NCBI RefSeq assembly: GCF_018130695.1
Contig: NZ_JAFCJX010000023.1
Coordinates: 62,001-126,000 of the forward strand
Reading direction: 5' to 3'
From: Bradyrhizobium jicamae
GTDB lineage: Bacteria > Pseudomonadota > Alphaproteobacteria > Rhizobiales > Xanthobacteraceae
DNA: 64,000 nt
This document shows positions 33,686 to 42,685 of this stretch, in pieces. The stretch's first letter is position 1. The number at the start of each line of letters is the position of its first letter. A program made the position numbers and the translations under genes. Under the pieces are notes generated by a model. That model saw nothing but the letters and a program-made list of their open reading frames with translations. It had not been told where the DNA came from and searched no databases.

Positions 33686-34084
33686 TTACGACCGCCGCTT
33701 GCGCAGCTGGCTCTCCAGCGCGACAATTCGCCGCCGAACCGCCGGGACGGCGGCGGTTTTGGGCAGTTTCACCGGCTTCGGCAACTTCTCGGCGATGCCG
33801 AGCAGGCGCTCGCGCCGTTCCATCTCGCGCCAGACATCATCCGGTTTCACACCGGCGGAGGCCCAGAGGACGGTCAGGTTGTAGAGCAGGTCGGCGCTTT
33901 CGCGGATCACCGCATCGGTCTTGCCGTTGACGGCGTCGATCACGACCTCGATGGCTTCCTCGGCGAGCTTCTTGGCCATCTTGGCCGGGCCGCGCTGGTA
34001 CAGCTTCGCCGTTCGCGACGTTGCCGGATCAAGATCCTTGGCCGCGATCACCGCCTGATAAAGCCGCTCGATCGAATCACCCAT
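33686..34084 (-). CDS. hisE: Phosphoribosyl-ATP pyrophosphatase (HisE-like)
   Basis: This 132-residue protein has SRTAKLYQRGPAKMAKKLAE then EAIEVVIDAVNG and ESADLLYNLTVLWAS, the metal-binding Glu/Asp pattern of MazG-fold HisE. HisE converts phosphoribosyl-ATP to phosphoribosyl-AMP in histidine synthesis. The usual HisE is about 105-110 residues; here about 25 extra, basic residues follow (AVRRRIVALESQLRKRRS). It is outside any his operon, so it may be a second copy or a house-cleaning NTP pyrophosphatase. Confidence 0.85.
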   Translation of the reverse strand: MGDSIERLYQAVIAAKDLDPATSRTAKLYQRGPAKMAKKLAEEAIEVVIDAVNGKTDAVIRESADLLYNLTVLWASAGVKPDDVWREMERRERLLGIAEKLPKPVKLPKTAAVPAVRRRIVALESQLRKRRS

Positions 34085-34139
34085 GCAACCAGACTAGTCC
34101 AAACTCGTCGCCAGCGTGTTAACGGCTTGTGCGACAACT

Positions 34140-34169
34140 AAAAAATCCACCGGCCCCGGGGCCGGTGGA
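34140..34169 (-). terminator. Rho-independent terminator of the Gly/Tyr-rich protein gene
   Basis: A perfect inverted repeat with 12-bp arms (TCCACCGGCCCC and its complement) occupies 34146-34169 and is followed on the minus strand by six T (34145-34140). It lies 30 bases after the stop of the gene at 34199. Confidence 0.85.
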
Positions 34170-34198
34170 TCGGTTCGCCTTCTCAACGCGCGCAGCCT

Positions 34199-34636
34199 TT
34201 ACCAGCCGTTGTAGTAGTTCTGATGGCCGTTGTAGCCGTAGCCGCCATAACCATAGCTGTTGGCGCGATTGTAACCGTAATAGCCGGGGCCGCCATAGTA
34301 GTAGGTCGGACCGGGATCGTAGTAGACCGGGCCACCGCCGTAATAGCCGTAGGAGTCATAGTAGCGATTCTGGGCGGCAGCGATCGCGAGACCCGTGCCG
34401 ACGATGCCGGCGAAGGCGGCTGCAGCGGCGGCACCACCGCCACGGTAATAGCGGCGACGCGAGCTGAAATCGGTCGCGCCGCTGGTGCCCTGCGATGATG
34501 TCACGGACACGGGCTTGCCGTTCGCGGAGCCGGCAAGGGCCATGGTCGGCTCAACTGCCGTCAACGCCACCGCGGCGACGGTCGCCAGTGTGGCAGCGCG
34601 GCCTATCGATGAAAAAACACCTTTTCGCGCAAACAT
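34199..34636 (-). CDS. Exported Gly/Tyr-rich protein
   Basis: The 145-residue protein starts at ATG 34636, 9 bases after GGAGG; the nearer ATG at 34645 abuts the site. A signal peptide (IGRAATLATVAAVALTAVEP with AMA/LAG cleavage region) is followed by a serine/threonine stretch, a small hydrophobic glycine/alanine segment, and a tail of YYGG/YGGY repeats. Such Gly/Tyr-rich tails are common in surface-exposed alphaproteobacterial proteins without known role. It has its own terminator. Confidence 0.75.
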   Translation of the reverse strand: MFARKGVFSSIGRAATLATVAAVALTAVEPTMALAGSANGKPVSVTSSQGTSGATDFSSRRRYYRGGGAAAAAAFAGIVGTGLAIAAAQNRYYDSYGYYGGGPVYYDPGPTYYYGGPGYYGYNRANSYGYGGYGYNGHQNYYNGW

Positions 34637-34884
34637 TGCAGTCATCCTCCGTGGAAGCCGGCCCGACGGGGCCTTTGCGAGCTAACCACCGCTGTTAGAT
34701 TAGGTTCCTCAAGCCGAATGCAAGCTGAACGGTCCCTGGCGAAATCATGGCGGTTTGGCAGTCATCGATCGTTCACCTTGCATGCGTCACAATGTGCGCA
34801 ATTTCTTGCTTGCCATGACGCTTTCGATGTCATGAAACAGTCCCAGCCGGCGCGGCAGTTTGTCTCGCTCCTCCGGATGTCCTC

Positions 34885-35946
34885 ATGCGCGTAACTCGGT
34901 CCAGCTTCCTCCGCCTTCTCCTTGGCCTTCCGATCGGCCTCGCAGGCGGAGTGTGGCCCGCAGCCACGCCGCTCCACGCCGCAAGCGATCCACCCTCGCT
35001 GCCGCTCACGGTCCAGTTCACGCTCGACCGTCCGCTCGACGCGGAGGCCGCGCCGTTCGTGATGGCTGCAGTCGGCGGCTTCTTCGGCACCGAGGGTCTC
35101 GCGGTCGGCATCAATGTGGCAACGAGTTCGGCGGACGCGATCGCGCGCGCCGCCGACGGCTCGAGCGACTTTGCCCTGGTCGACATCAACGCGCTGGTCA
35201 GATTTCGCGACAAGCCGGGCGCGGCCCCGGTCAAGGCAGTATTCGTGCTGTTCAACCAGGCGCCCTACGCCATCATCGCGCGCAAGAGCCGCGGCATCCG
35301 GGCACTGTCCGATCTCGAGGGCAAGAACCTCGGGGTCGCCGAGGGTGATCTCTCGATCCGGCTATGGCCCGCCGTCGCCAAGCAGAACGGCATCAAGCTC
35401 GCAAGCGTCAAACAGAACAGCATCAGCGCCGCGGTGCGCGAGCCGATGCTGTCGGCCGGCCAGGTCGATGCCGTCACCGGCTTCTCCTATCTCTCCGCCA
35501 TCAATTTGCGCGACCGCGGCGTGCCGGCCGACGATCTCGCGGTGCTGCGCTTTGCCGAGTATGGCTGCGAGGCCTATGGCTTCGCCGTCGTGGTCAGTCC
35601 GAAGTTCGCGGCCGCGCGGCCCGAAGCGGTGAAAGGTTTTGTGCGCGCGGTGATCGGCGGCACCAACCTCGCGATCAAGGATCCGGTGCGCGCCACCGCC
35701 GAGGTGGTGAGCCGGATGGACGGCGGCTCGCGCGAGCTTGAGCTGGAGCGGCTGCGCGCCATCATCCGCGACAACATCCTGACATCAGAGGTCAGGCACA
35801 ACGGCATCGGCGGCATCGATCCGGCGCGCTTCGAGCGTTCGATCGACCAGATCTCCGAGGACTTCAAATTCCAGAAGCGTCCGCATGCGGCGGACATCTT
35901 CGACGACAGTTTCCTGCCGCCGCGCGACGTCAGGCTGATCAACTGA
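34885..35946 (+). CDS. ABC transporter substrate-binding protein, NMT1/THI5-like
   Basis: The 353-residue protein has a signal peptide (FLRLLLGLPIGLAGGVWPAA) and then the NMT1/SsuA-type fold: PFVMAAVGGFFGTEGLAVGI, DFALVDINALVRF and LSDLEGKNLGVAEGD. It would bind a small sulfonate, thiamine-precursor-like or similar compound in the periplasm. No permease or ATPase of that type lies nearby; the following ABC gene is an exporter. The ATG at 34885 is preceded by GGATG. Its ligand cannot be told from sequence. Confidence 0.88.
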   Translation: MRVTRSSFLRLLLGLPIGLAGGVWPAATPLHAASDPPSLPLTVQFTLDRPLDAEAAPFVMAAVGGFFGTEGLAVGINVATSSADAIARAADGSSDFALVDINALVRFRDKPGAAPVKAVFVLFNQAPYAIIARKSRGIRALSDLEGKNLGVAEGDLSIRLWPAVAKQNGIKLASVKQNSISAAVREPMLSAGQVDAVTGFSYLSAINLRDRGVPADDLAVLRFAEYGCEAYGFAVVVSPKFAAARPEAVKGFVRAVIGGTNLAIKDPVRATAEVVSRMDGGSRELELERLRAIIRDNILTSEVRHNGIGGIDPARFERSIDQISEDFKFQKRPHAADIFDDSFLPPRDVRLIN

Positions 35947-36039
35947 GCAAAACCTCTTCCGCACACTGGTCCTGCAGAGCGAAGCCTGATTAGATTGCCA
36001 TCCCGCAATCGAGCGATCACCCGCGAGAGTTCCGCCGGC

Positions 36040-37818
36040 ATGTCCCTGCTCCGCCTCTACACCCGCGTCCTCGAATTGCTCGGCAAGGAGGCGCGGCTCG
36101 GCTGGATCCTGGCGGCGGCCAATCTGTTGCTTGCGGGCGCGCAGTTCGCCGAGCCCGTGCTGTTCGGCAAGATCGTCGACGTGATGTCGGGCAAGCCGGT
36201 CACCGGCCTGTTCGCGACGAACTCACCATGGCCGCTCTTGATCGCCTGGGTGGCGTTCGGCCTGTTCACGATCGGCTGCAGCGCGGTCGTCGCGTTGCAT
36301 GCCGACCGCCTCGCCCATCGCCAGCGCCAGGCCGTGCTGACCGATTATTTCGAGCACATCCTGCAGCTGCCGCTGACCTTCCATTCCGGCACCCATTCGG
36401 GCCGGCTGATGAAGGTGATGCTGAACGGGACCGACGCGCTGTGGCGGCTCTGGCTCGGCTTCTTCCGCGAGCATTTCGCCGCGATCATGTCGCTGGTGGT
36501 GCTGCTGCCGCTCGCGCTCTACATCAACTGGCGGCTCGCGATCCTCTTGTTCGTGCTCTGCGTCGTCTTCACCGTGCTGACGACGATGGTGGTGCGCAAG
36601 ACCTACGGCATGCAGAGCGAGGTCGAGGAACATTACTCCGACCTCTCCGCGCGCGCCTCCGACGCGCTCGGCAATGTCGCGCTGGTGCAAAGCTTCGTGC
36701 GGATCGATTCCGAGGTGCAGGGCCTGCGCTTCGTCGCCGACAAGCTGCTCGCGGTGCAGATGCCGGTGCTGTCGTGGTGGGCGCTGGTCACCGTGATCAC
36801 GCGCGCCTCCACCACGATCACGGTGCTGGCGATCTTCACGGTCGGCATTGCCTTGCACAGCGAGGGCCTGACCACGGTCGGCGAGATCGTGATGTTCGTC
36901 TCGTTCGCCACCATGCTGATCCAGAAGCTCGAGCAGGTCGTGAGCTTCATCAACAACGTCTTCATGGAGGCGCCGCGGCTGAAGGAATTCTTCGACGTGC
37001 TCGACGCGGTGCCGGCAGTGCGCGACCGTCCCGGCGCGGTCGACACCGGCCGCCTCTCCGGCATGGTCGAGTTCGACGACGTCTCGTTCTCCTATGACGG
37101 CAAGCGGCCGGCGATCGAGGACCTCTCCTTCACCGCGCTGCCCGGCCAGACCATCGCGCTGGTCGGCGCGACCGGCGCCGGCAAATCCACCGCGATCGCG
37201 CTGCTGCATCGCGCCTTCGATCCGCAGTCCGGCATCATCAAGATCGACGGCATGGACATCCGCGCGCTGAAGCTGACCGCGCTCCGGCGCAACATCGGCG
37301 TCGTGTTCCAGGAAGCGCTGCTGTTCAACCGCTCGATCGCCGAGAACCTGCGCGTCGGCAAGCCCGATGCGACCGACGAGGAACTGCGCACGGCGGCAGC
37401 GCGCGCGCAGGCGCTCGACTTCATCGAGCGCAGCGACAAGAAGTTCGACACCCATGCCGGCGAACGCGGCCGCATGCTGTCCGGCGGCGAACGGCAGCGG
37501 CTGTCGATCGCGCGTGCGCTGCTGAAGGATCCGCCGATCCTGATCCTGGACGAGGCAACCAGCGCGCTCGATGCGGTGACGGAGGCAAAAGTGAATGCGG
37601 CTCTCGATGAAGTGATGAAGGGGCGCACCACGTTCGTGATCGCACACCGCCTCTCCACCATCCGCCATGCCACCCGCATCCTGCTGTTCGACCAGGGCCG
37701 GGTGATCGAAAGCGGAACTTTCGATGAACTGGTCGCGAAAGGCGGCCGTTTTGCCGATCTGGCGCGTGCCCAGTTCATGGTCCAGGAGAGCGCGAAGGCC
37801 TCGCTCGAGGCGCCGTAG
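36040..37818 (+). CDS. ndvA: Beta-glucan ABC exporter, ATPase-permease fusion (NdvA/ChvA type)
   Basis: The 592-residue protein joins a six-helix membrane domain (from GWILAAANLLLAGAQFAEPV) to an ATPase domain with Walker A GATGAGKST, signature LSGGERQRLSIARALL, Walker B ILILDEATSALD and the AHRLST switch. The start MSLLRLYTRVLELLGKEARL is typical of NdvA/ChvA cyclic beta-glucan exporters. It works as a homodimer in the inner membrane, sending glucan to the periplasm. The cyclic glucan synthase is not in the window. I use ATG 36040. Confidence 0.88.
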   Translation: MSLLRLYTRVLELLGKEARLGWILAAANLLLAGAQFAEPVLFGKIVDVMSGKPVTGLFATNSPWPLLIAWVAFGLFTIGCSAVVALHADRLAHRQRQAVLTDYFEHILQLPLTFHSGTHSGRLMKVMLNGTDALWRLWLGFFREHFAAIMSLVVLLPLALYINWRLAILLFVLCVVFTVLTTMVVRKTYGMQSEVEEHYSDLSARASDALGNVALVQSFVRIDSEVQGLRFVADKLLAVQMPVLSWWALVTVITRASTTITVLAIFTVGIALHSEGLTTVGEIVMFVSFATMLIQKLEQVVSFINNVFMEAPRLKEFFDVLDAVPAVRDRPGAVDTGRLSGMVEFDDVSFSYDGKRPAIEDLSFTALPGQTIALVGATGAGKSTAIALLHRAFDPQSGIIKIDGMDIRALKLTALRRNIGVVFQEALLFNRSIAENLRVGKPDATDEELRTAAARAQALDFIERSDKKFDTHAGERGRMLSGGERQRLSIARALLKDPPILILDEATSALDAVTEAKVNAALDEVMKGRTTFVIAHRLSTIRHATRILLFDQGRVIESGTFDELVAKGGRFADLARAQFMVQESAKASLEAP

Positions 37819-38021
37819 GTATTGGCTTCACGATTGAGGAACCTGCCGAAATTCGGCCGATTTCGTCCACGATTAAATTGGCCGGCCTCTGTTCTCGTCG
37901 CACGCCCCGGTATAGGGTTTGCACCGCCGCAAAGCGGCACCCGGACACGCTTGAAACCCGAACCACTTATTTCCAGACCTCCTCGTTTGAAGGCGGGTCT
38001 CAAAGGACCGGAAGAAGACTA

Positions 38022-39476
38022 GTGCAATCTCTTCGATCGCCGCTGCGCACCCCGTCGTTGAAATGGATTCTCGCCGTCGCAATGCTCGCGATCGCGACCC
38101 CGCGCACCGCGCTTGCCGAAGCGCTGCTGGTGGTCGAAGCCGATACCGGCAAGGTGCTGCAGGCCGACAACGCGACGATGCCGTGGTACCCGGCCTCTGT
38201 CACCAAGATGATGACGGCCTATGTGACGCTGAAGGCAGTCAAGGACGGCCGCATCTCGCTCGATACGCTGGTCACGGTGTCGCCGGTCGCAGCCTCGCAG
38301 TCGCCCTCCAAGATGGGCTTCCGTCCGGGCACGCAGGTCACCATCGATAATGCGCTGAAGATGATGATGGTGAAGTCGGCCAACGACATGGCCGTGGTGC
38401 TCGCCGAAGGCGTCGGCGGCTCGATCGACGGCTTCTCGGCGATGATGAACCAGACCGCGCAGCGGCTCGGCATGACGCAGACGAGCTACGTCAATCCGAA
38501 CGGCCTGCCGGCGGACGGCCAGATCACCTCGGCGCGCGACCTCGCGATCCTCGCCCGCGCCATCATCCGCGACCTGCCGGAATACGAATACTTCATGCAC
38601 ATCCCCTCGATCCGCTTCGGCCGGCGGATCACCCAGAACTTCAACCGCCTGATCGGGCGCTATCCCGGCGCCGACGGCTTCAAGACCGGCTTCATCTGCG
38701 CCTCCGGCTACAATCTCGTGGCGTCTGCGACGCGCGACGGCAAGCGGCTGATCGCCGTCGTGCTCGGCGCCTCCTCGGGCAAGATGCGCGCGGTGCGCGC
38801 CGCGCAGCTGCTCGACCGCGGCTTCAGCAGCAACGGGCTGGGCTGGCTCAAGCCGTCGCTCGGGACCGTCGACAATCTGGTGCCGATCGATGCCACGCCG
38901 CCGAACCTGCGCGAGGAGACCTGCGGCCCGCACCGCAAGCGGCCCGCGAGCGACGAGGATGAGGACACCGTCGCCAGCAACGCCGGCAGCTCCAGCGCCA
39001 ATGGCGGCGAGAGCAGTGGCGCGACCTTCTTTGCCGCCGGCCTGCAGCCGCCGACAACCAAACCCTCGGAACTGCTGGCGCAGGCGCCCGCGCCGTCCGA
39101 ACCGATCCCGGTCTATACCGGTCCGACCAAGACTGGCACCGCGCTGCTGGCCGCCGTCGCCGCCGACAGCGAAAGGGACAAGCCGGCCGCCAGCAAGCGC
39201 GGCAAGCGCACCCATGTCGCGGCCCGCAAGCCGGCCGCGGATGACGCCAAGGCGGACAAGCCCAAAGCCGACAAACCCAAGGCCGACGCAAAGAGCGATG
39301 CCAAGCCGGCGGCAAAGCCGGTCCGCCACGCCAATGCCAAGCCGGACGCCGCAGCTGCGAAGCCGGCCGCCGACAAACCGGCTGCCGCAACCAAGCCCGC
39401 AGCTGCAGCAAAGCCTGCCGCTGCCAAGCCCAAAGCCGCGGTAAAACCGAAGAATGACGGCAAGCCGGCCAGTTGA
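38022..39476 (+). CDS. D-alanyl-D-alanine carboxypeptidase (penicillin-binding protein) with AKP-rich tail
   Basis: The 484-residue protein starts at GTG 38022 after GGAAGAAG and has a signal peptide ending near TALA. The catalytic motifs are SVTK (Ser59, Lys62), SAN (119-121) and KTG (221-223), so it trims peptidoglycan pentapeptides in the periplasm. The usual PBP5 C-terminal domain is absent. In its place about 170 residues are low in complexity, first Ser/Gly/Pro-rich and then KADKPKADKPKADAKSDAK and similar Lys/Ala/Pro repeats to the end. This tail is intrinsically disordered and strongly basic, possibly binding wall polymers or envelope. Confidence 0.9.
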   Translation: MQSLRSPLRTPSLKWILAVAMLAIATPRTALAEALLVVEADTGKVLQADNATMPWYPASVTKMMTAYVTLKAVKDGRISLDTLVTVSPVAASQSPSKMGFRPGTQVTIDNALKMMMVKSANDMAVVLAEGVGGSIDGFSAMMNQTAQRLGMTQTSYVNPNGLPADGQITSARDLAILARAIIRDLPEYEYFMHIPSIRFGRRITQNFNRLIGRYPGADGFKTGFICASGYNLVASATRDGKRLIAVVLGASSGKMRAVRAAQLLDRGFSSNGLGWLKPSLGTVDNLVPIDATPPNLREETCGPHRKRPASDEDEDTVASNAGSSSANGGESSGATFFAAGLQPPTTKPSELLAQAPAPSEPIPVYTGPTKTGTALLAAVAADSERDKPAASKRGKRTHVAARKPAADDAKADKPKADKPKADAKSDAKPAAKPVRHANAKPDAAAAKPAADKPAAATKPAAAAKPAAAKPKAAVKPKNDGKPAS

Positions 39477-39632
39477 CGGCAGGCCAGCCTCCTTTCATCC
39501 AATGCGTCGATACCGCGCAGCGGCTTGCCATCAGCCGTGGCATCGCTCAATACTGCCAAAAACAACGCGGCCACGCCTGAAAACCCGGAAACAATCCGGG
39601 ACAATCGGCAAGTCAATCAGAGGGGAATGACC

Positions 39633-41315
39633 ATGGAGCGCATCTGGCTCAAGCACTATCCGGCCGGCGTGCCCGCCGATATCGACGTCACACAGTACGC
39701 GTCACTGGTCGCGTTGCTGGAGGAAAGCTTTACGAAGTACGCCGATCGCAAGGCGTTCATCTGCATGGACAAGTCGATCACCTATCGTGAGCTCGACGAG
39801 ATGTCGAAGGCGCTCGCCGCCTATCTGCAGAGCAAGGGCCTCTCGAAGGGCGCCCGCGTCGCGCTGATGATGCCGAACGTGCTGCAATATCCGGTCGCGA
39901 CCGCCGCCGTGCTGCGCGCCGGCTATGCCGTGGTCAATGTCAATCCGCTCTACACCCCGCGCGAGCTCGAGCACCAGCTGAAGGATTCCGGCGCCGAGGC
40001 GATCGTCGTGCTGGAGAATTTCGCCACCACCGTACAGAAGGTGCTCGCCAATACCGCCGTCAAGCACGTCATCGTCGGCAGCATGGGCGACCTGCTCGGC
40101 TTCAAGGGCGTGATCGTCAACCTGGTGGTGCGCAAGGTCAAGAAGATGGTGCCGGCCTATTCGATCCCCGGCGCCGTCAGCTTCAACGAGGCGCTGTCGG
40201 CCGGCCGCAGCCTGACGTTCAACAAGCCGGCGATCACGGCCGACGACGTCGCCTTCCTGCAATATACCGGCGGCACCACCGGCGTCTCCAAGGGCGCCAC
40301 GCTGCTCCACCGCAACATCCTGGCCAACGTGCTGCAGAACGATGCCTGGCTGCAGCCGGCGCTGAAGAAGCCGCCGATCGTCGACAACATGATCATCGTC
40401 TGCGCGCTGCCGCTCTATCACGTCTTCGCGCTGACCGCCTGTTATCTGCTGGGCCTGCGCTGCGGCGGCACCAATCTCCTGATCCCGAACCCGCGCGACA
40501 TGGCGGGCTTCGTCAAGGAGCTGCAGAAATACCAGGTCAGCTTCTTCCCGGCCGTCAACACCCTCTACAATGGACTGCTGAACACGCCCGGCTTCGACAA
40601 GCTCGACTTCTCGAAGCTGAAGATCGCCAATGGCGGCGGCATGGCCACGCAAAAGCCGGTCGCCGAGAAGTGGCTGAAGGTCACAGGCACTTCGTTGTCG
40701 GAAGGCTATGGCCTGTCGGAGACCTCGCCGACGCTGACCTGCAATCCCGCCACCATCGACAAATTCTCCGGAACGATCGGGCTGCCCGTTCCTTCGACCT
40801 GGCTCTCGATCCGCGACGACGAGGGCAACGAATTGCCGATCGGCGAAGCCGGCGAGATCTGTGCCAAGGGACCTCAGGTGATGGCAGGTTACTGGAACAG
40901 GCCTGAAGAGACCGCGAAGGTGATGACCGCGGACGGCTACTTCCGCACCGGCGACATCGGCGTCATGGACGAGACGGGCCAGACCAAGATCGTCGACCGC
41001 AAGAAGGACATGATCCTGGTCTCCGGCTTCAACGTCTATCCGAACGAGATCGAGGAAGTGATCGCGACCCATCCGGGCGTGCTGGAATGCGCCGTGATCG
41101 GCGTGCCCGACAGCAAGTCCGGCGAGGCGGTGAAGGCCTTCGTGGTCAAGAAGGATCCCAACCTGACCGCCGAAGACGTCATCAAGTTCTGCACCACGCA
41201 GCTGACCGGCTACAAGGTGCCGAAGCAGATCGAGTTCAGGACCGACCTGCCGAAGACCAATGTCGGCAAGATCCTCCGTCGCGAGCTGCGCGACGAGAAG
41301 AAGGCTGCGGCGTAA
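39633..41315 (+). CDS. fadD: Long-chain fatty-acid-CoA ligase, FadD type
   Basis: The 560-residue protein has LQYTGGTTGVSKGATLLHRN, GYGLSETSPTLTCNP, FRTGDIGVMDETGQTKIVDR and the terminal NVGKILRRELRD with the catalytic Lys. These are FadD hallmarks. It activates long-chain fatty acids at the membrane for beta-oxidation or lipid repair. AGGGG lies 7 bases before ATG 39633 and only 1 base before ATG 39627, so I use 39633. The DUF924 gene follows 24 bases downstream. Confidence 0.93.
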   Translation: MERIWLKHYPAGVPADIDVTQYASLVALLEESFTKYADRKAFICMDKSITYRELDEMSKALAAYLQSKGLSKGARVALMMPNVLQYPVATAAVLRAGYAVVNVNPLYTPRELEHQLKDSGAEAIVVLENFATTVQKVLANTAVKHVIVGSMGDLLGFKGVIVNLVVRKVKKMVPAYSIPGAVSFNEALSAGRSLTFNKPAITADDVAFLQYTGGTTGVSKGATLLHRNILANVLQNDAWLQPALKKPPIVDNMIIVCALPLYHVFALTACYLLGLRCGGTNLLIPNPRDMAGFVKELQKYQVSFFPAVNTLYNGLLNTPGFDKLDFSKLKIANGGGMATQKPVAEKWLKVTGTSLSEGYGLSETSPTLTCNPATIDKFSGTIGLPVPSTWLSIRDDEGNELPIGEAGEICAKGPQVMAGYWNRPEETAKVMTADGYFRTGDIGVMDETGQTKIVDRKKDMILVSGFNVYPNEIEEVIATHPGVLECAVIGVPDSKSGEAVKAFVVKKDPNLTAEDVIKFCTTQLTGYKVPKQIEFRTDLPKTNVGKILRRELRDEKKAAA

Positions 41316-41339
41316 GGCCGTACGGGCGAGCGCGAAAGC

Positions 41340-41897
41340 ATGACTGACGCTCGCCCGGTGACGCCTGCCGATATCCTCGCGTTCTGGCGGGAGGCCGGAG
41401 GCGACCGCTGGTACAAGCGTGACGATGCGTTCGACGCCGACATCCGCCGACGTTTTCATGAGACATGGCGCAAGGCGGCCGCCGGCGAACTGTCGTCATG
41501 GGAGACGAGCGACGATGGCGCGCTGGCACTCGTCATCGTGCTCGACCAGTTTCCGCGCAACATGTTTCGCAACCATCCCATGACCTATGCGAGCGACCCG
41601 TTGGCGCGCGAAGTCGCAAGCCGCGCGATCGCGCGGGGCGTGGATGCGCGGATCGAGCCAGGCTTGCTCGAATTCATCTATTTGCCCTTCATGCATTCCG
41701 AGCATCTGGCCGACCAGGAGCGCTGCGTCGCGCATTTCAAGACGGCCGGCATCAAACCGGAAAACCTGGAATACGCCGAGCACCATGCCGACATCATCCG
41801 CCGGTTCGGCCGCTTCCCGCACCGTAACCGCATTTTGGGACGGGAAACGACCGCGGACGAACAGGCTTCCCTCGATGCGGGCGGCTTTTCGCCCTGA
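41340..41897 (+). CDS. DUF924 family protein
   Basis: The 185-residue helical protein has ILAFWREAGGDRWYKRDDAF, LALVIVLDQFPRNMFR and EFIYLPFMHSEHLADQERCV, which define DUF924, a TPR-like fold. I know no biochemical activity for it. It is 24 bases after fadD and likely shares its transcript, and is followed by a peroxiredoxin on its own ribosome-binding site. Confidence 0.9.
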   Translation: MTDARPVTPADILAFWREAGGDRWYKRDDAFDADIRRRFHETWRKAAAGELSSWETSDDGALALVIVLDQFPRNMFRNHPMTYASDPLAREVASRAIARGVDARIEPGLLEFIYLPFMHSEHLADQERCVAHFKTAGIKPENLEYAEHHADIIRRFGRFPHRNRILGRETTADEQASLDAGGFSP

Positions 41898-42007
41898 TGA
41901 CGGAACATTGAGCAATGCCCGCCATTGCCGTTTCCGCCTGAGCGAATATTGTGCCGTCCGACCGCCGGGTCTGAAAGACTTGGCCGCTTCACCGAGGGAG
42001 AATTGAG

Positions 42008-42493
42008 ATGACCATCCAAGTTGGCGACAAGCTGCCGGAAGCCAAGTTTCGCGTGATGACCGCCGAGGGCCCGCAGGTCAAAACCACCGACGACATCTTC
42101 AAGGGCAAGAAGGTCGCCCTGTTCGCGGTGCCCGGCGCCTATACCGGCACCTGCCACAAGATGCATCTGCCGAGCATCTTCCTCAACGCCTATGCCATGA
42201 AGAACAAGGGCGTCGACACCATCGCGATCGTTTCGGTCAACGATGCCTTCGTGATGAACGCCTGGAAGCGCGACACCGACCAGCGCGACGAAGCCACCTT
42301 CCTCGCCGACGGCAACGCCGACTTCACCAAGGCGATCGGCATGGAGCTCGACGCCTCCGGCAACGGGCTGGGCATCCGCTCCAAGCGCTATTCGATGGTG
42401 GTCGAGGACGGCAAGGTGACCAAGCTCAACCTCGAGCCGGCGCCGGGCAAGGTCGAGGTCTCCGGCGGCGACACGCTGCTCGGGCAGCTGTGA
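42008..42493 (+). CDS. Peroxiredoxin, Prx5/hybrid-type
   Basis: The 161-residue protein has the Prx5 layout, with the peroxidatic Cys49 in VPGAYTGTCHKMHLP and a conserved Arg near IRSKRYSMVVEDGKV. The usual motif is PGAFTPTC; here the residue before the Thr-Cys pair is Gly instead of Pro. It would reduce peroxides with glutaredoxin or thioredoxin as reductant. The GAGGGAG site precedes ATG 42008. Confidence 0.93.
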   Translation: MTIQVGDKLPEAKFRVMTAEGPQVKTTDDIFKGKKVALFAVPGAYTGTCHKMHLPSIFLNAYAMKNKGVDTIAIVSVNDAFVMNAWKRDTDQRDEATFLADGNADFTKAIGMELDASGNGLGIRSKRYSMVVEDGKVTKLNLEPAPGKVEVSGGDTLLGQL

Positions 42494-42518
42494 GCTGAAG
42501 TCTTTCCAACGCGACAAG

Positions 42519-42660
42519 CTGTCGTCGCCCGCCTTGTGCGCACTTGCGCACTGGAGCGGGCGATCCAGTATTCCAGAGGCGTTGAGATCATCGGATAAGC
42601 CGCTGCGTACTGGGTCGCCCGGTCCGTGTGCGCAATTGCGCACAAGCCGGGCGATGACAG
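42519..42660. repeat. Composite palindromic repeat: two inverted hairpin units
   Basis: Two units in opposite orientation lie between the peroxiredoxin and rnhA. Unit A (42519-42577) is the reverse of unit B (42604-42660). Unit B reads GCGTACTGGGT, then a CGCCCG arm, the palindrome GTGCGCAATTGCGCAC, a CGGGCG arm and ATGACAG. Unit A has GTGCGCACTTGCGCAC in its centre. The same unit recurs at 46165-46218. This is a BIME-like dispersed intergenic repeat; it could also stop transcription of converging genes. Confidence 0.8.
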
Positions 42661-42685
42661 TTGTGGGGGTGGCGATGAATGTCGC

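Noticed and set aside
36223..37668. Minus-strand frame of 481 codons opposite the ABC exporter
   Set aside because: Shadow of codons for a strongly conserved ABC protein.
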